Counted from the first letter of the stretch, positions 16,629 to 25,044 are shown. The stretch is 64,000 nucleotides of DNA from Ignavibacteria bacterium (GCA_016719565.1 JADJYU010000005.1:62001-126000); one strand, 5' to 3'. The notes: generated from the sequence alone by a model not told the origin. A program made the numbers and translations.

Positions 16629-17249
16629 TTAATTTTTATAAATTTCAACTAATCCGGTTTTTGCGCCCGGTACGGCTCCTTTGATCAGAATTAAATTCGA
16701 ATCGCTGAATACTTTCATAACCTTCAGATTTCTTACTGTGATCCTGTCATTACCCATTCTTCCGGCCATTCTTTGTCCTTTGAATACCCTTGACGGATAA
16801 GAACTTCCTCCGATGGATCCCGGTGCTCTTTCCCTGTCACTCTGTCCGTGCGTTCTTACGCCTCCTGCAAATCCGTGTCTTTTTACAACACCCTGAAATC
16901 CTTTACCTTTGGAAATTCCGGATACTTTGACATTATCACCTTCTTTAAAAATATCAACTTTAATTACATCACCTGCTTTCAGATCTTCAATAGAATGGTC
17001 TCTTATCTCTCTGATAAATCTCTGAACAGGCGTATTGATCTTTTTGAAAATACCAATGATCGGTTTAGAAGAATTTTTTTCCTTCTTATCTTCAAATCCT
17101 ATCTGGACAGCGCTGTAGCCGTCTTTATTTTTATTTTTTATCTGTGTAACATAACACGGGCCTGCCTCAATTACTGTGCAGGGTACCATATTTCCGTTAC
17201 TTTCGAAGATAGTAGTCATACCGATCTTCTTACCAAGTATTCCGATCAT
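16629..17249 (-). CDS. rplC: Ribosomal protein L3
   Basis: 50S protein near the peptidyl-transferase centre. The 206 residues start MIGILGKKIGMTTIF and include VTVIEAGPCYVTQ-like sequence, the extended tip with GKGFQGVVKRHGFAGG and THGQSDRERAPGSIGGSSYP (about 125-160), and GRMGNDRITVRNLKV. All are canonical. It lies 27 nt after rpsJ and 2 nt before rplD. Confidence 0.97.
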   Translation of the reverse strand: MIGILGKKIGMTTIFESNGNMVPCTVIEAGPCYVTQIKNKNKDGYSAVQIGFEDKKEKNSSKPIIGIFKKINTPVQRFIREIRDHSIEDLKAGDVIKVDIFKEGDNVKVSGISKGKGFQGVVKRHGFAGGVRTHGQSDRERAPGSIGGSSYPSRVFKGQRMAGRMGNDRITVRNLKVMKVFSDSNLILIKGAVPGAKTGLVEIYKN

Positions 17250-17276
17250 AAAAAATTAATATTTATCTTTTAAAAA

Positions 17277-17585
17277 TTATGTTTTTATTTCTATATCAAC
17301 TCCACCCGGAGGATCAAGTTTTGTCAGAGCTTCAAGAGTTTTGTTAGATGAATTTAAAACATCTATCAGACGCTTATGCGACCTCGTTTCAAACTGCTCT
17401 CTTGATTTTTTATCTACGTGCGGTGAACGCAGTACCGTATAGACATTCTTCCTTGTGGGAAGCGGAATCGGTCCGCTTACTATTGCGCCTGTAGATTTTA
17501 TTGTCTTAATTATTCTTTCCGTCCACTTGTCAAGTAAATTGTGGTCGTATGACTTTAACTTGATTCTGAAATTTTGTGAAGCCAA
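17277..17585 (-). CDS. rpsJ: Ribosomal protein S10 (NusE)
   Basis: 30S subunit protein that also acts as NusE in transcription antitermination. The 102 residues contain IRIKLKSYDHNLLD-like opening (FRIKLKSYDHNLLDKW), GPIPLPTRKNVYTVLRSPHVDKKSREQFETRSHKRLIDV and the end DPPGGVDIEIKT, all diagnostic. It is 21 nt downstream of tuf, the common str-to-S10 junction. Confidence 0.97.
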   Translation of the reverse strand: MASQNFRIKLKSYDHNLLDKWTERIIKTIKSTGAIVSGPIPLPTRKNVYTVLRSPHVDKKSREQFETRSHKRLIDVLNSSNKTLEALTKLDPPGGVDIEIKT

Positions 17586-17606
17586 TTTTTTATTTTAGTT
17601 TAATTA

Positions 17607-18842
17607 TTATTCAATAATTTTTGTAACAACTCCAGCTCCGACTGTTCTTCCGCCTTCTCTGATAGCGAATTTCAATCCGTCTTCCATTGCGATAGGCGAG
17701 ATCAGTTCGATTATAAGCTTGTCAACGTTATCACCCGGCATCACCATCTGAATGTTTTCAGGAAGATGTACAACTCCGGTTACGTCGGTAGTTCTGAAAT
17801 AAAACTGAGGTCTGTAATTGGTGCTGAACGGTGTATGTCTTCCGCCTTCCTCTTTTGACAGCACATAGACCTGAGCTTCGAATTTTTTATGAGGAGTAAT
17901 TGTACCTGACTTTGCAAGCACCATTCCTCTTTCTATCTCATTCTTATCTACGCCTCTTAATAATAATCCGCAGTTATATCCTGCTACCGCTTCATCAAGT
18001 TCTTTATTGAACATTTCTGCGCCGGTTACTGTGGTTTTCTTTTTTGCGCCAAGTCCGATAAGCTCAACTTCCTCACCCACTTTTACTTTACCTCTTTCAA
18101 TTCTTCCTGTGGCAACTGTTCCTCTTCCTGTAATTGAGAACACGTCCTCAACAGGCATAAGAAAGTTTTTATCGATATCTCTCTGTGGTTCCGGAATATA
18201 TGAATCACATGCATCCATAAGATTATATATGCATTTCAGTCTTTCATCATCAGCTGTTGCAGCCGGATCAGCGCCTGCTTCCATTGCTTTAAGAGCGCTT
18301 CCTCTTATAATTGGAATTTCATCACCCGGATAGTCATATCCGTTAAGAATGTCTCTTAATTCTGATTCAACTACTTCTAAAAGAAGTTCAGCGTCTTCAG
18401 GTGTTTTTTCCTGCTGATAAATAATATCTTCTTTATTCAGGAATACAACAACTGCAGGAACGCCAACCTGTCTTGCAAGAAGGATATGTTCTTTTGTCTG
18501 CGGCATTGCTCCGTCTGTTGCAGCCACCACTAAAATTGCGCCGTCCATCTGAGCTGCGCCGGTGATCATGTTTTTAATGTAGTCAGCGTGTCCCGGACAG
18601 TCAACGTGTGCATAGTGCCTTTTATCTGTCTGATATTCAACGTGAGCAGTTGCAATCGTAATTCCTCTTGCTCTCTCCTCAGGAGCTTTGTCAATTGAGT
18701 CAAATGCTCTGACCTGAGCCTGTCCTTTTTTTCCCAAAGCCATTGTTATTGCTGCTGTCAGGGTAGTTTTACCGTGATCAACGTGTCCAATAGTTCCGAT
18801 ATTAACGTGTGGTTTATCGGCAGTGTATTTTTCTTTTGCCAT
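17607..18842 (-). CDS. tuf: Elongation factor Tu
   Basis: GTPase that brings aminoacyl-tRNA to the ribosome. The 411 residues start AKEKYTADKPHVNIGTIGHVDHGKTTLTAAIT (G1 at about 19-26), with RGITIATAHVEY (G2), VDCPGHADYIKNMITGA (G3) and FLNKEDII (G4). It is somewhat longer than the 394-400 residues usual; the extra residues lie around AMEAGADPAATADDERLKCIYNLMDACDSYIP, between the G domain and domain 2, where E. coli has a shorter helix. The C-terminus AIREGGRTVGAGVVTKIIE is canonical. A tRNA gene and a spacer separate it from fusA. Confidence 0.97.
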   Translation of the reverse strand: MAKEKYTADKPHVNIGTIGHVDHGKTTLTAAITMALGKKGQAQVRAFDSIDKAPEERARGITIATAHVEYQTDKRHYAHVDCPGHADYIKNMITGAAQMDGAILVVAATDGAMPQTKEHILLARQVGVPAVVVFLNKEDIIYQQEKTPEDAELLLEVVESELRDILNGYDYPGDEIPIIRGSALKAMEAGADPAATADDERLKCIYNLMDACDSYIPEPQRDIDKNFLMPVEDVFSITGRGTVATGRIERGKVKVGEEVELIGLGAKKKTTVTGAEMFNKELDEAVAGYNCGLLLRGVDKNEIERGMVLAKSGTITPHKKFEAQVYVLSKEEGGRHTPFSTNYRPQFYFRTTDVTGVVHLPENIQMVMPGDNVDKLIIELISPIAMEDGLKFAIREGGRTVGAGVVTKIIE

Positions 18843-18954
18843 TTGTATTTCTCCTTAAGAGTTTATTTATTTAATTTTATTTATTTGAATTTGAAGAATG
18901 TGATGTTGCTCCAAACTTTTCTGTTTATCTTCTTTGTATCAATTTCAAAAATAG

Positions 18955-19028
18955 TGGGTCAGGGAGGAATTGAACCTCCCACCTCGTGCTTATAAGGCAC
19001 GCGCTCTAACCATCTGAGCTACTGACCC
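18955..19028 (-). tRNA. tRNA-Ile with anticodon UAU
   Basis: A clear cloverleaf on the minus strand: acceptor GGGTCAG/CTGACCC (perfect), D-arm GCTC-AGATGGTTA-GAGC, anticodon stem CGTGC/GCACG around loop CTTATAA, T-arm GGAGG-TTCAATT-CCTCC, discriminator A; CCA is not encoded. The loop gives anticodon TAT, which reads AUA isoleucine codons. The body closely resembles ordinary tRNA-Ile(GAU), whose loop is CTGATAA. It lies between fusA and tuf in the same direction. Most bacteria read AUA with a lysidine-modified CAU tRNA instead, so this is noteworthy. Confidence 0.9.
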
Positions 19029-19120
19029 TGGATGGAAACTTATTCCTACCGCATAAAGAATCTTTATGATAAGAATTAATTTTATAGAACGACTTAAAGT
19101 GTCTAATTTACGAGTTATAC

Positions 19121-19135
19121 TCCGGCTATGCCGGA
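19121..19135. promoter_or_regulatory. Short GC hairpin between fusA and tRNA-Ile
   Basis: A perfect 6-bp inverted repeat, TCCGGC-TAT-GCCGGA, in the otherwise AT-rich 168-nt gap between fusA and tRNA-Ile. There is no T-tract on either side, so it is not a classical terminator. It may be an RNA-processing or attenuation hairpin; the function is a guess. Confidence 0.35.
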
Positions 19136-19196
19136 ACTGACCCTAATGTTTTATTTTAAAGAACTGATGTATCTCTTTATTACTATTTTAAAATTA

Positions 19197-21290
19197 CTAT
19201 GATACTTTCTCTTTTCCTTTTACTTTCTCTATGATCTGTTCCGATACGCTCTTCGGAGCTTCGTCATAATGAGAAAACTGCATTGTGTAAATTGCCCGTC
19301 CCTGTGTCATCGATCTCATCGTAGTTGCATATCCGAACATTTCAGACAGCGGTACCATTGATTTGATCACCTGCGCATCGCTTCTCTGTGACATTCCTTC
19401 TATTCTGCCTCTTCTGGAACTAAGGTCACCCATAACATCACCCATATATTCTTCAGGCGTAACAACTTCCACTTCCATGATCGGCTCTAAAATTACCGGA
19501 CTTGCCTTCTTTGCGCCTTCTTTGAACGCCATTGAACCTGCTATTTTAAACGCCATTTCAGATGAGTCAACATCGTGATATGATCCGTCAAAAAGCCTTA
19601 CCTTTATATCTTCAACAGGATAACCTGCAAGCACGCCGTTTTTCATTGCCTCTTCAATACCTTCAGCTACAGGATTAATGTACTCTTTTGGAATTGATCC
19701 GCCGACTATTCCATTCTCAAAAATGAATCCTTTTCCTTTTTCATTCGGCTCGATCTCTATCCATACATGTCCGAACTGACCACGGCCGCCTGATTGTCTT
19801 ACAAATTTACCTTCCTGTGTAACTTTCTTTCTGATGGTTTCTTTATATGCTACCTGCGGATTTCCGACATTAGCTTCTACTTTGAATTCTCTTTTTAATC
19901 TGTCAACAATAATATCAAGATGAAGCTCACCCATTCCTGCAATAAGCGTCTGACCTGTTTCTTCATCAGTCTTTACTCTGAATGTAGGATCCTCGTCTGA
20001 AAGTTTTGCAAGCGACTCTCCTAGTTTATCCTGATCAGCTTTGGTTTTTGGCTCAATTGCGATCTGAATAACCGGCTCAGGGAATATGATTTTTTCAAGT
20101 ACGATCGGATCGCTTTCATCGCAAAGCGTGTCTCCCGTTCTTGTAAATTTCAAGCCAACTGCAGCCGCTATATCTCCGCAGTAAACTTCCTTTATATCTT
20201 CTCTGCTGTTTGCATGCATTTGAAGAAGCCTGCTGAATCTTTCCTTTTTACCCGCTATAGAATTATAAACATAACTTCCCGCTAATGCTTTACCTGCATA
20301 GACTCTGAAGAATGTCAGCTTTCCGACAAACGGATCGGTCATGATCTTAAATGCAAGCGCTGTAAATTTCTCATCATCTCTCACTTCTCTTTCTATATGA
20401 TCATCAGTATGAAGGTGATGTCCTTCCACTGCGCCCACATCGAGCGGAGACGGAAGAAGGTCAATGACTCTGTCCAGTAAATTCTGAACGCCCTTATTTT
20501 TAAAGGATGAACCGCATAATACCGGAATAATTTTAACTTCAATTGTCGCTTTTCTTAATACATCGACTATCTCTTTTTCACTTATTTCCTGTCCGCCCAG
20601 AAATTTCTCAAGCAATGAATCATTTACATCTGCAACCGCTTCAAGCAGTTTCTGTCTGTATTCATTTGCCTGCTCTTTTAAGGAGTCAGGAATTTCTATA
20701 TCTTCAAATGTAGCGCCGAGTGTCTCATCATTATACATTCTCGCCTTCATAGTAATAAGGTCAATAATACCGTTAAATATATCGCCCTGTCCTATCGGAA
20801 GCTGGATCGGCACAGCATTGGCTTTCAGCCTGTCCTTCATCATCTCAATTGCATGAAAGAAGTCAGCGCCGGTTCTGTCCATTTTATTTACAAATGCCAT
20901 TCTCGGAACTTTGTATTTATCAGCCTGTCTCCATACAGTTTCTGACTGCGGCTCTACGCCTCCGACTGAACAAAACAACGCAACAGCGCCGTCAAGCACT
21001 CTCAGCGATCTTTCTACTTCAGCGGTAAAATCAACGTGTCCCGGAGTATCGATAATATTTATTCTGTGATCTTTCCATTGACAGGTTGTGGCAGCTGAAG
21101 TGATTGTAATACCTCTTTCCTTTTCCTGTTCCATCCAGTCCATTGTAGCAGCGCCTTCATGCACTTCGCCAATTCTGTGTAATCTTCCTGTATAATATAA
21201 AATACGCTCTGTAGTCGTAGTTTTTCCGGCGTCAATATGCGCCATAATTCCGATATTCCGGGTTTTATCTAATGAAACCTGTCTTGACAT
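19197..21290 (-). CDS. fusA: Elongation factor G
   Basis: GTPase that drives ribosome translocation. The 697 residues have normal length and five-domain order: NIGIMAHIDAGKTTTTERILYYTG (G1), MEQEKERGITITSAATTC (G2), IDTPGHVDFTAEVERSLRVLDGAV (G3), FVNKMDRTGADF (G4), then GMGELHLDIIVDRLKREF (domain III), RQSGGRGQFGHV (domain IV) and RRGRIEGMSQR (domain V). It is in the str order, 34 nt after rpsG. Confidence 0.97.
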   Translation of the reverse strand: MSRQVSLDKTRNIGIMAHIDAGKTTTTERILYYTGRLHRIGEVHEGAATMDWMEQEKERGITITSAATTCQWKDHRINIIDTPGHVDFTAEVERSLRVLDGAVALFCSVGGVEPQSETVWRQADKYKVPRMAFVNKMDRTGADFFHAIEMMKDRLKANAVPIQLPIGQGDIFNGIIDLITMKARMYNDETLGATFEDIEIPDSLKEQANEYRQKLLEAVADVNDSLLEKFLGGQEISEKEIVDVLRKATIEVKIIPVLCGSSFKNKGVQNLLDRVIDLLPSPLDVGAVEGHHLHTDDHIEREVRDDEKFTALAFKIMTDPFVGKLTFFRVYAGKALAGSYVYNSIAGKKERFSRLLQMHANSREDIKEVYCGDIAAAVGLKFTRTGDTLCDESDPIVLEKIIFPEPVIQIAIEPKTKADQDKLGESLAKLSDEDPTFRVKTDEETGQTLIAGMGELHLDIIVDRLKREFKVEANVGNPQVAYKETIRKKVTQEGKFVRQSGGRGQFGHVWIEIEPNEKGKGFIFENGIVGGSIPKEYINPVAEGIEEAMKNGVLAGYPVEDIKVRLFDGSYHDVDSSEMAFKIAGSMAFKEGAKKASPVILEPIMEVEVVTPEEYMGDVMGDLSSRRGRIEGMSQRSDAQVIKSMVPLSEMFGYATTMRSMTQGRAIYTMQFSHYDEAPKSVSEQIIEKVKGKEKVS

Positions 21291-21324
21291 AATATTTGAT
21301 ATCTATCTGTTTATTTTTTAATAA

Positions 21325-21792
21325 TTACCATTTAAAATGAGCAAAAGCTTTGTTAGCTTCAGCCATTTTATGAACATCTTCTTTCTTTTTTACTGAATTT
21401 CCTTCACCCACCGCAGCAGCCATTAATTCATTAGCCAGCTTCAGAGACATTGATTTTTCATTTCTTGATTCAGTATAATTTAAGATCCATTTAATTGCAA
21501 GAGCTATTCTTCTGTCAGGTCTGACTTCAGACGGGACCTGATAATTAGCGCCTCCGACTCTTCTCGATCTGACTTCGATAGCCGGCTGAACGTTATTAAC
21601 AGCTTTTTTAAAGACCTCCACAGGAGCGTCTTTCGTCTTTTCAGCGATAATATCAAGCGCGTCATACATTATTCTCTGCGCTACCTGTTTTTTTCCGTCT
21701 TCCATGATACAGTTAATGAATCTTCCTATAAGGATGTCATTATATCTAGTGTCGGGTCTTCTGATCCTTTTTTCCGCTCTTTTTCTTCTCAT
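21325..21792 (-). CDS. rpsG: Ribosomal protein S7
   Basis: 30S head protein that nucleates assembly of the 3' major domain of 16S rRNA. The 155 residues begin MRRKRAEKRIRRPDTRYND and include FINCIMEDGKKQVAQRIMYDAL, NVQPAIEVRSRRVGGANYQVPSEVRPDRR, and end EDVHKMAEANKAFAHFKW. Length is normal. It lies 47 nt downstream of rpsL and 34 nt upstream of fusA. Confidence 0.97.
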   Translation of the reverse strand: MRRKRAEKRIRRPDTRYNDILIGRFINCIMEDGKKQVAQRIMYDALDIIAEKTKDAPVEVFKKAVNNVQPAIEVRSRRVGGANYQVPSEVRPDRRIALAIKWILNYTESRNEKSMSLKLANELMAAAVGEGNSVKKKEDVHKMAEANKAFAHFKW

Positions 21793-21839
21793 TTAGAAAA
21801 TATGAAATAAATTTAAAATCTGATTAAAATTTGTATAAA

Positions 21840-22223
21840 TTAAGCTGCAGTTCCCTTAGCTTTTTTAGCTCCGTATTTTGATCTGGCTTTTTTACGGTTG
21901 GCAACTCCTGCTGTATCCAGCGCTCCTCTGATAATATGATATCTGACTCCCGGAAGATCCTTAACCCTTCCGCCTCTTATCAAAACTATAGAGTGTTCCT
22001 GAAGATTATGACCTTCACCCGGAATGTAAGCTGTAACTTCAATACCGTTTGTTAACCTCACCCTTGCTACTTTCCTGAGTGCGGAATTTGGTTTCTTCGG
22101 CGTAGATGTATAAACCCTCGTACAAACTCCCCTTTTCTGCGGACATGAATCCATAGCCGGAGCTTTGCTCTTGGAGATTATCTTCTTTCTGCCTTTGCGT
22201 ATTAACTGATTTATTGTGGGCAA
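21840..22223 (-). CDS. rpsL: Ribosomal protein S12
   Basis: 30S decoding-site protein. The 127 residues start MPTINQLIRKGRKK and contain SCPQKRGVCTRVYT, PKKPNSALRKVARVRL, then the strongly conserved EGHNLQEHSIVLIRGGRVKD and LPGVRYHIIRGALDTAGV. The usual streptomycin-contact lysines (in the PKKPNSALRK and RGGRVKDLPGV segments) look wild-type. It is the first gene of the str block; the 750-nt region upstream is a repeat island, so its promoter must lie within about the first 100 nt of that. Confidence 0.97.
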   Translation of the reverse strand: MPTINQLIRKGRKKIISKSKAPAMDSCPQKRGVCTRVYTSTPKKPNSALRKVARVRLTNGIEVTAYIPGEGHNLQEHSIVLIRGGRVKDLPGVRYHIIRGALDTAGVANRKKARSKYGAKKAKGTAA

Positions 22224-22318
22224 TGTATTTGCTACTTATTTTGGAAACCTACAAAATACAGATTTTAATGTTTTTAGTCAATTGCTTTTACACTATACAG
22301 AGTAACTTTTTTTGTGAT

Positions 22319-22354
22319 ACCTCCCCCTAACTCCCTCCTTTGCAAGGAGGGGGA
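22319..22354. repeat. GC-rich palindromic repeat copy
   Basis: A hairpin-forming repeat, CTCCCTCC-TTTGCA-AGGAGGGGG preceded by CCCCCTAA, just upstream of rpsL. A nearly identical copy flanks the DUF559 gene at 23371-23401, and variants with TTACAAA in the loop lie inside the 204-bp tandem repeat. All belong to one dispersed family. Confidence 0.75.
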
Positions 22355-22546
22355 ACTTGCATTGAAAATTAGAATTCCATATTACAAAAATACATTTGAA
22401 CAAATGAAGCTTGATTTATATATCTTTACTTCAACATACATCCACCTTTGACACTAAATATTACCCCTTCTTTCAAGATGTAGTTGTCAATCAAATTTAA
22501 CTCTTGCATAAATATCCCTCCTTAATTTAATTTTCTTTTCAAACTC

Positions 22547-23005
22547 CAATTATTACCCCCTCCTTACAAAGGAGGGGGCAGGGGGTGGTTGTCACTCATG
22601 TTACACTTTAATTAACTCTATTATTACCATTGAATTTTATTTTCCGATCCAACTTCAAACATTACTCCCTTTTACAAAGGAGGAAATAGGAGTTGGCTCT
22701 CAATCATTTGTCACTCTTGCATAAATACTACAAAGGAAACATATCAACATCAATTATTACCCCCTCCTTACAAAGTAGGGGGCAGGGGGTGGTTGTCACT
22801 CATGTTACACTTTAATTAACTCTATTATTACCATTGAATTTTATTTTCCGATCCAACTTCAAACATTACTCCCTTTTACAAAGGAGGAAATAGGAGTTGG
22901 TTCTCAATCATTTGTCACTCTTGCATAAATACTACAAAGGAAACATATCAACATCAATTATTACCCCCTCCTTACAAAGTAGGGGGCAGGGGGTGGTTGT
23001 CACTT
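22547..23005. repeat. 204-bp tandem repeat, about 2.2 copies
   Basis: Units begin at 22547, 22751 and 22955 with CAATTATTACCCCCTCC, giving a 204-bp period; units one and two are almost identical along their length and the third is cut off about 50 bp in, where it merges with the 3' end of the DUF559 gene. Each unit has a GC-rich CCCCCTCCTT...GGGGGCAGGGGG block and a second, weaker CTCCCTTTTACAAAGGAGG palindrome. No gene is seen between 22224 and 22971. Confidence 0.85.
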
Positions 23006-23361
23006 AAATTTAACTCTTTCAATATTCTTTCCAGCACTCCTTTAATATTTCTTTCAACATCTTCATTACTGAATCTTAAAATTCTGATTCCAAATTGTCG
23101 TATAAACTTGTCTCTTACGATATCATGTTCCCGTGACTCTTTACTATCATGAACTTCTCCATCAATTTCAACAGCCAATTTTTTCTTTGTGCAATAAAAA
23201 TCAATTACATAAATTCCAACTCCATACTGTCTTCTGAATTTATTTCCGTCTAATTTTTTTCCTTTTAATACTGTCCAGAGTAATGCTTCCGCTTTGGTGG
23301 GATTATTTCTTAAATCTTTTCTTGTTTGTTTAAATTCTGATCTGTTGAAAATTTCTGTCAT
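22972..23361 (-). CDS. DUF559 endonuclease-like protein
   Basis: A 129-residue protein of the DUF559 family, which has a very-short-patch-repair/PD-(D/E)xK nuclease-like fold. The opening helix (RKDLRNNPTKAEALLW) leads to LKGKKLDGNKFRRQYGVGIYVIDFYCTKKKLAVEIDGEVHDSKE, in which D-F-Y-C and E-I-D-G-x-x-H are the presumed active-site acids, then IRILRFSNEDVERN. I start at the ATG at 23361 rather than the TTG two codons earlier. The last residues (SDNHPLPPTL) are encoded by the repeat family itself, so the gene is embedded between GC-rich palindromes on both sides. The biological role of DUF559 proteins is not established. Confidence 0.85.
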   Translation of the reverse strand: MTEIFNRSEFKQTRKDLRNNPTKAEALLWTVLKGKKLDGNKFRRQYGVGIYVIDFYCTKKKLAVEIDGEVHDSKESREHDIVRDKFIRQFGIRILRFSNEDVERNIKGVLERILKELNLSDNHPLPPTL

Positions 23362-23370
23362 ATCCAACCT

Positions 23371-23401
23371 CCCCCTAACCCCCTCCTTTGCAAGGAGGGG
23401 G
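23371..23401. repeat. GC-rich palindromic repeat at the DUF559 5' end
   Basis: A perfect 10-bp stem, CCCCCTCCTT at 23379-23388 and AAGGAGGGGG at 23392-23401 with a TGC loop, begins 10 nt upstream of the DUF559 start. The next 246 nt up to 23647 are AT-rich and show nothing I can assign. Confidence 0.75.
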
Positions 23402-23647
23402 AATTATACGTTTCGTCAGGAAATTATAAATTATTAGTTATAATGTCTACTAACTACTTATAGCCTCTTTTAATTTTAACTCTTCCGAAAGTATTAAACT
23501 TTCTTCGCCTGATTCGAATTGTTAAAATTTTGCAAAATAAAATTTATTCTGAAAAGGAATAAAGTTTTCAAAAGAGATAATTGACTTTAGATTAAACAAG
23601 AATATATATAAAATATTTTATCATATTTAATTTAATAAACCACCCAC

Positions 23648-24172
23648 ATGAAAATAACCCTGACCGGCGCGCACAGAACCGGTAAAACTACATTAACTGA
23701 GAAATTACAGGAAGCTCTTCCGGAATATGAAGTCAGAGACGAAGCGTTTTATGAACTGGAAGAAACAGGATTTGCCTTTTCCGAAATACCTTCGCCTGAA
23801 GAATATCTGATCTTACTTGAACATTCAATTGAACAAATTACTGCAGCTGAAAATGAAAATATCATATTCGACAGATGCCCGCTTGATATGCTGGCATATA
23901 TCCTGGCAACAGATGATTTTGAAAGCATTAACATTAAGACACTGTATGGAAGAGTTAAGGATGCAATGAGTGAAACTGATCTGCTTGTTTTCGTGCCTGT
24001 TGAAGTACCGGATCGAATAGGCTGCCCCTCATCAGAATTGCCTGAGTTAAGACAGAAAGTTAATGAGATATTAAATGACTGGGTTTGGGATTTTAATACA
24101 AACGCGATAGAAGTTTCCGGTTCACCTTCAGTAAGGAGAGATCAGATAATTAGAATTATAAAACAATATTGA
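23648..24172 (+). CDS. P-loop ATPase/kinase-like protein (AAA_28-like)
   Basis: A 174-residue P-loop protein. Walker A is GAHRTGKTT (residues 7-15). IIFDRCPLDMLAYILA (about 76-91) resembles the NMP-kinase/AAA_28 second motif with D-R-x-x-x-D. The NadR-kinase or thymidylate-kinase-like length and layout suggest phosphoryl transfer to a small molecule, but no substrate can be named. Its 3' end (24075-24152) is duplicated at 25046, where the copied segment reads on in the same frame to a slightly different C-terminus (RDQVIKRMSKV instead of RDQIIRIIKQY). The two copies bracket a toxin-antitoxin pair, so the gene was probably the insertion or duplication target. Confidence 0.75.
   Translation: MKITLTGAHRTGKTTLTEKLQEALPEYEVRDEAFYELEETGFAFSEIPSPEEYLILLEHSIEQITAAENENIIFDRCPLDMLAYILATDDFESINIKTLYGRVKDAMSETDLLVFVPVEVPDRIGCPSSELPELRQKVNEILNDWVWDFNTNAIEVSGSPSVRRDQIIRIIKQY
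24075..24152 (+). repeat. 78-bp direct repeat, left copy
   Basis: Identical to 25046-25123 except for two mismatches. It encodes DWVWDF-TNAIEVSGSPSVRRDQ near the end of the P-loop protein. The two copies are 971 bp apart and flank the antitoxin and PIN-toxin genes. Confidence 0.93.
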
Positions 24173-24393
24173 ATGATAAAAACAAGCCTGTCGTGTGGAT
24201 CTGTGCCTATGATTTTTGATTTATGCTTTGCAGGAAAAAATTATTATTTGTATTTTTTAAACAGATATGTTATTGTTCTCATACATACTCTCTCTCACCG
24301 TAACATTCAATGCGATGAAAGAAAAATTATATGGATATTTGTAATAGCCGGATATTTGATTTGTAAAATAAGATAGAATAATAAATTAATAAA

Positions 24394-24624
24394 ATGAAAA
24401 CTGTAAATACACCTGATTTGACTTTAGATCAATTGATCGAGTTAGTAAGACAATTACCTAAACAGGATAAAATGAAATTATCTAAAGTTTTGGAAAAGGA
24501 AGGAATTGAATCAAAATTCTCACGATTATTTAAAACTTTCAGAACAGATGAATTGAGTGAAGACACTATTAACAAAGAAACAGAATATGTAAGAGAACAA
24601 ATGTATGAAAGAAAAAAACTTTAG
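24394..24624 (+). CDS. Antitoxin-like protein paired with PIN toxin
   Basis: A 76-residue protein, acidic and helical, with the opening MKTVNTPDLTLDQLIELVRQLPKQDKMKLSKVLEKE. This L-x-Q-L-x-x-x-V-x-x-L-P-x-x-x-K/R-x-x-L pattern is widespread in small antitoxins of PIN-type toxin pairs. The C-terminal half (FRTDELSEDTINKETEYVREQMYERKKL) would be the toxin-binding tail. It overlaps the toxin gene by 20 bp, the usual TA arrangement. Nucleotides encoding ELSEDTINKETE recur as a fragment at 25891. It autoregulates in most such systems; no operator was identified here. Confidence 0.75.
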   Translation: MKTVNTPDLTLDQLIELVRQLPKQDKMKLSKVLEKEGIESKFSRLFKTFRTDELSEDTINKETEYVREQMYERKKL

Positions 24625-25042
24625 AGTAATTTTTGATACAAATGTATGGATAAGTTTTTTAATAGGAAAAAGTCTGTCTATTGTTAAGAAATTTATATTT
24701 GAGAATAAGATTACAATCATTGTGTCACAGCAACTCATAGATGAGTTAACTGAGGTCACAGGAAGAAAGAAAATAAGAAAATATTTTCCGAATGAAAGTG
24801 TGCTTGAGCTGATTGATCTCCTGGAAACAATTGCGGAGATCTTTGTAGTAAAACCTACCCACTTCATTTGCAGAGATCAAAAAGATAATTTTTTATTGGA
24901 CCTTATAGAGTTTTCAAAAGCAGATTATCTGGTAACAGGCGATAAAGATTTATTAGAACTTACTCCATTCCAGACTGCAACCATTTTAACACCTAATAAC
25001 TTTGATAAAGAAATGTTTAGTATGTTTGAAATAAACTCATAG
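24605..25042 (+). CDS. PIN-domain toxin of a TA pair
   Basis: A 145-residue PIN-fold ribonuclease of the putative toxin PIN family. Catalytic acids are visible: Asp in RVIFDTNVWISFL (residues about 8-20), Glu in QQLIDELTEV, Asp in CRDQKDNFLLDLIEFSKADYLVTGDKDLLEL (two or three acids, including the final TGDKDLL signature). The set is complete, unlike the broken PIN gene at 15016. It overlaps the antitoxin by 20 bp. The pair is bracketed by 78-bp direct repeats that derive from the adjacent P-loop gene. Confidence 0.88.
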   Translation: MKEKNFRVIFDTNVWISFLIGKSLSIVKKFIFENKITIIVSQQLIDELTEVTGRKKIRKYFPNESVLELIDLLETIAEIFVVKPTHFICRDQKDNFLLDLIEFSKADYLVTGDKDLLELTPFQTATILTPNNFDKEMFSMFEINS

Positions 25043-25044
25043 CT

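Noticed and set aside
19121..19135. Rho-independent terminator between fusA and tRNA-Ile
   Set aside because: The hairpin is only 6 bp with no T-run, so I list it as an undefined hairpin rather than a terminator.
24173..24376. 67-residue ORF between the P-loop gene and antitoxin
   Set aside because: It begins at the stop of the P-loop gene in the direct-repeat-bracketed insert, is rich in Tyr/Ile/Cys with no family match, and has no partner.
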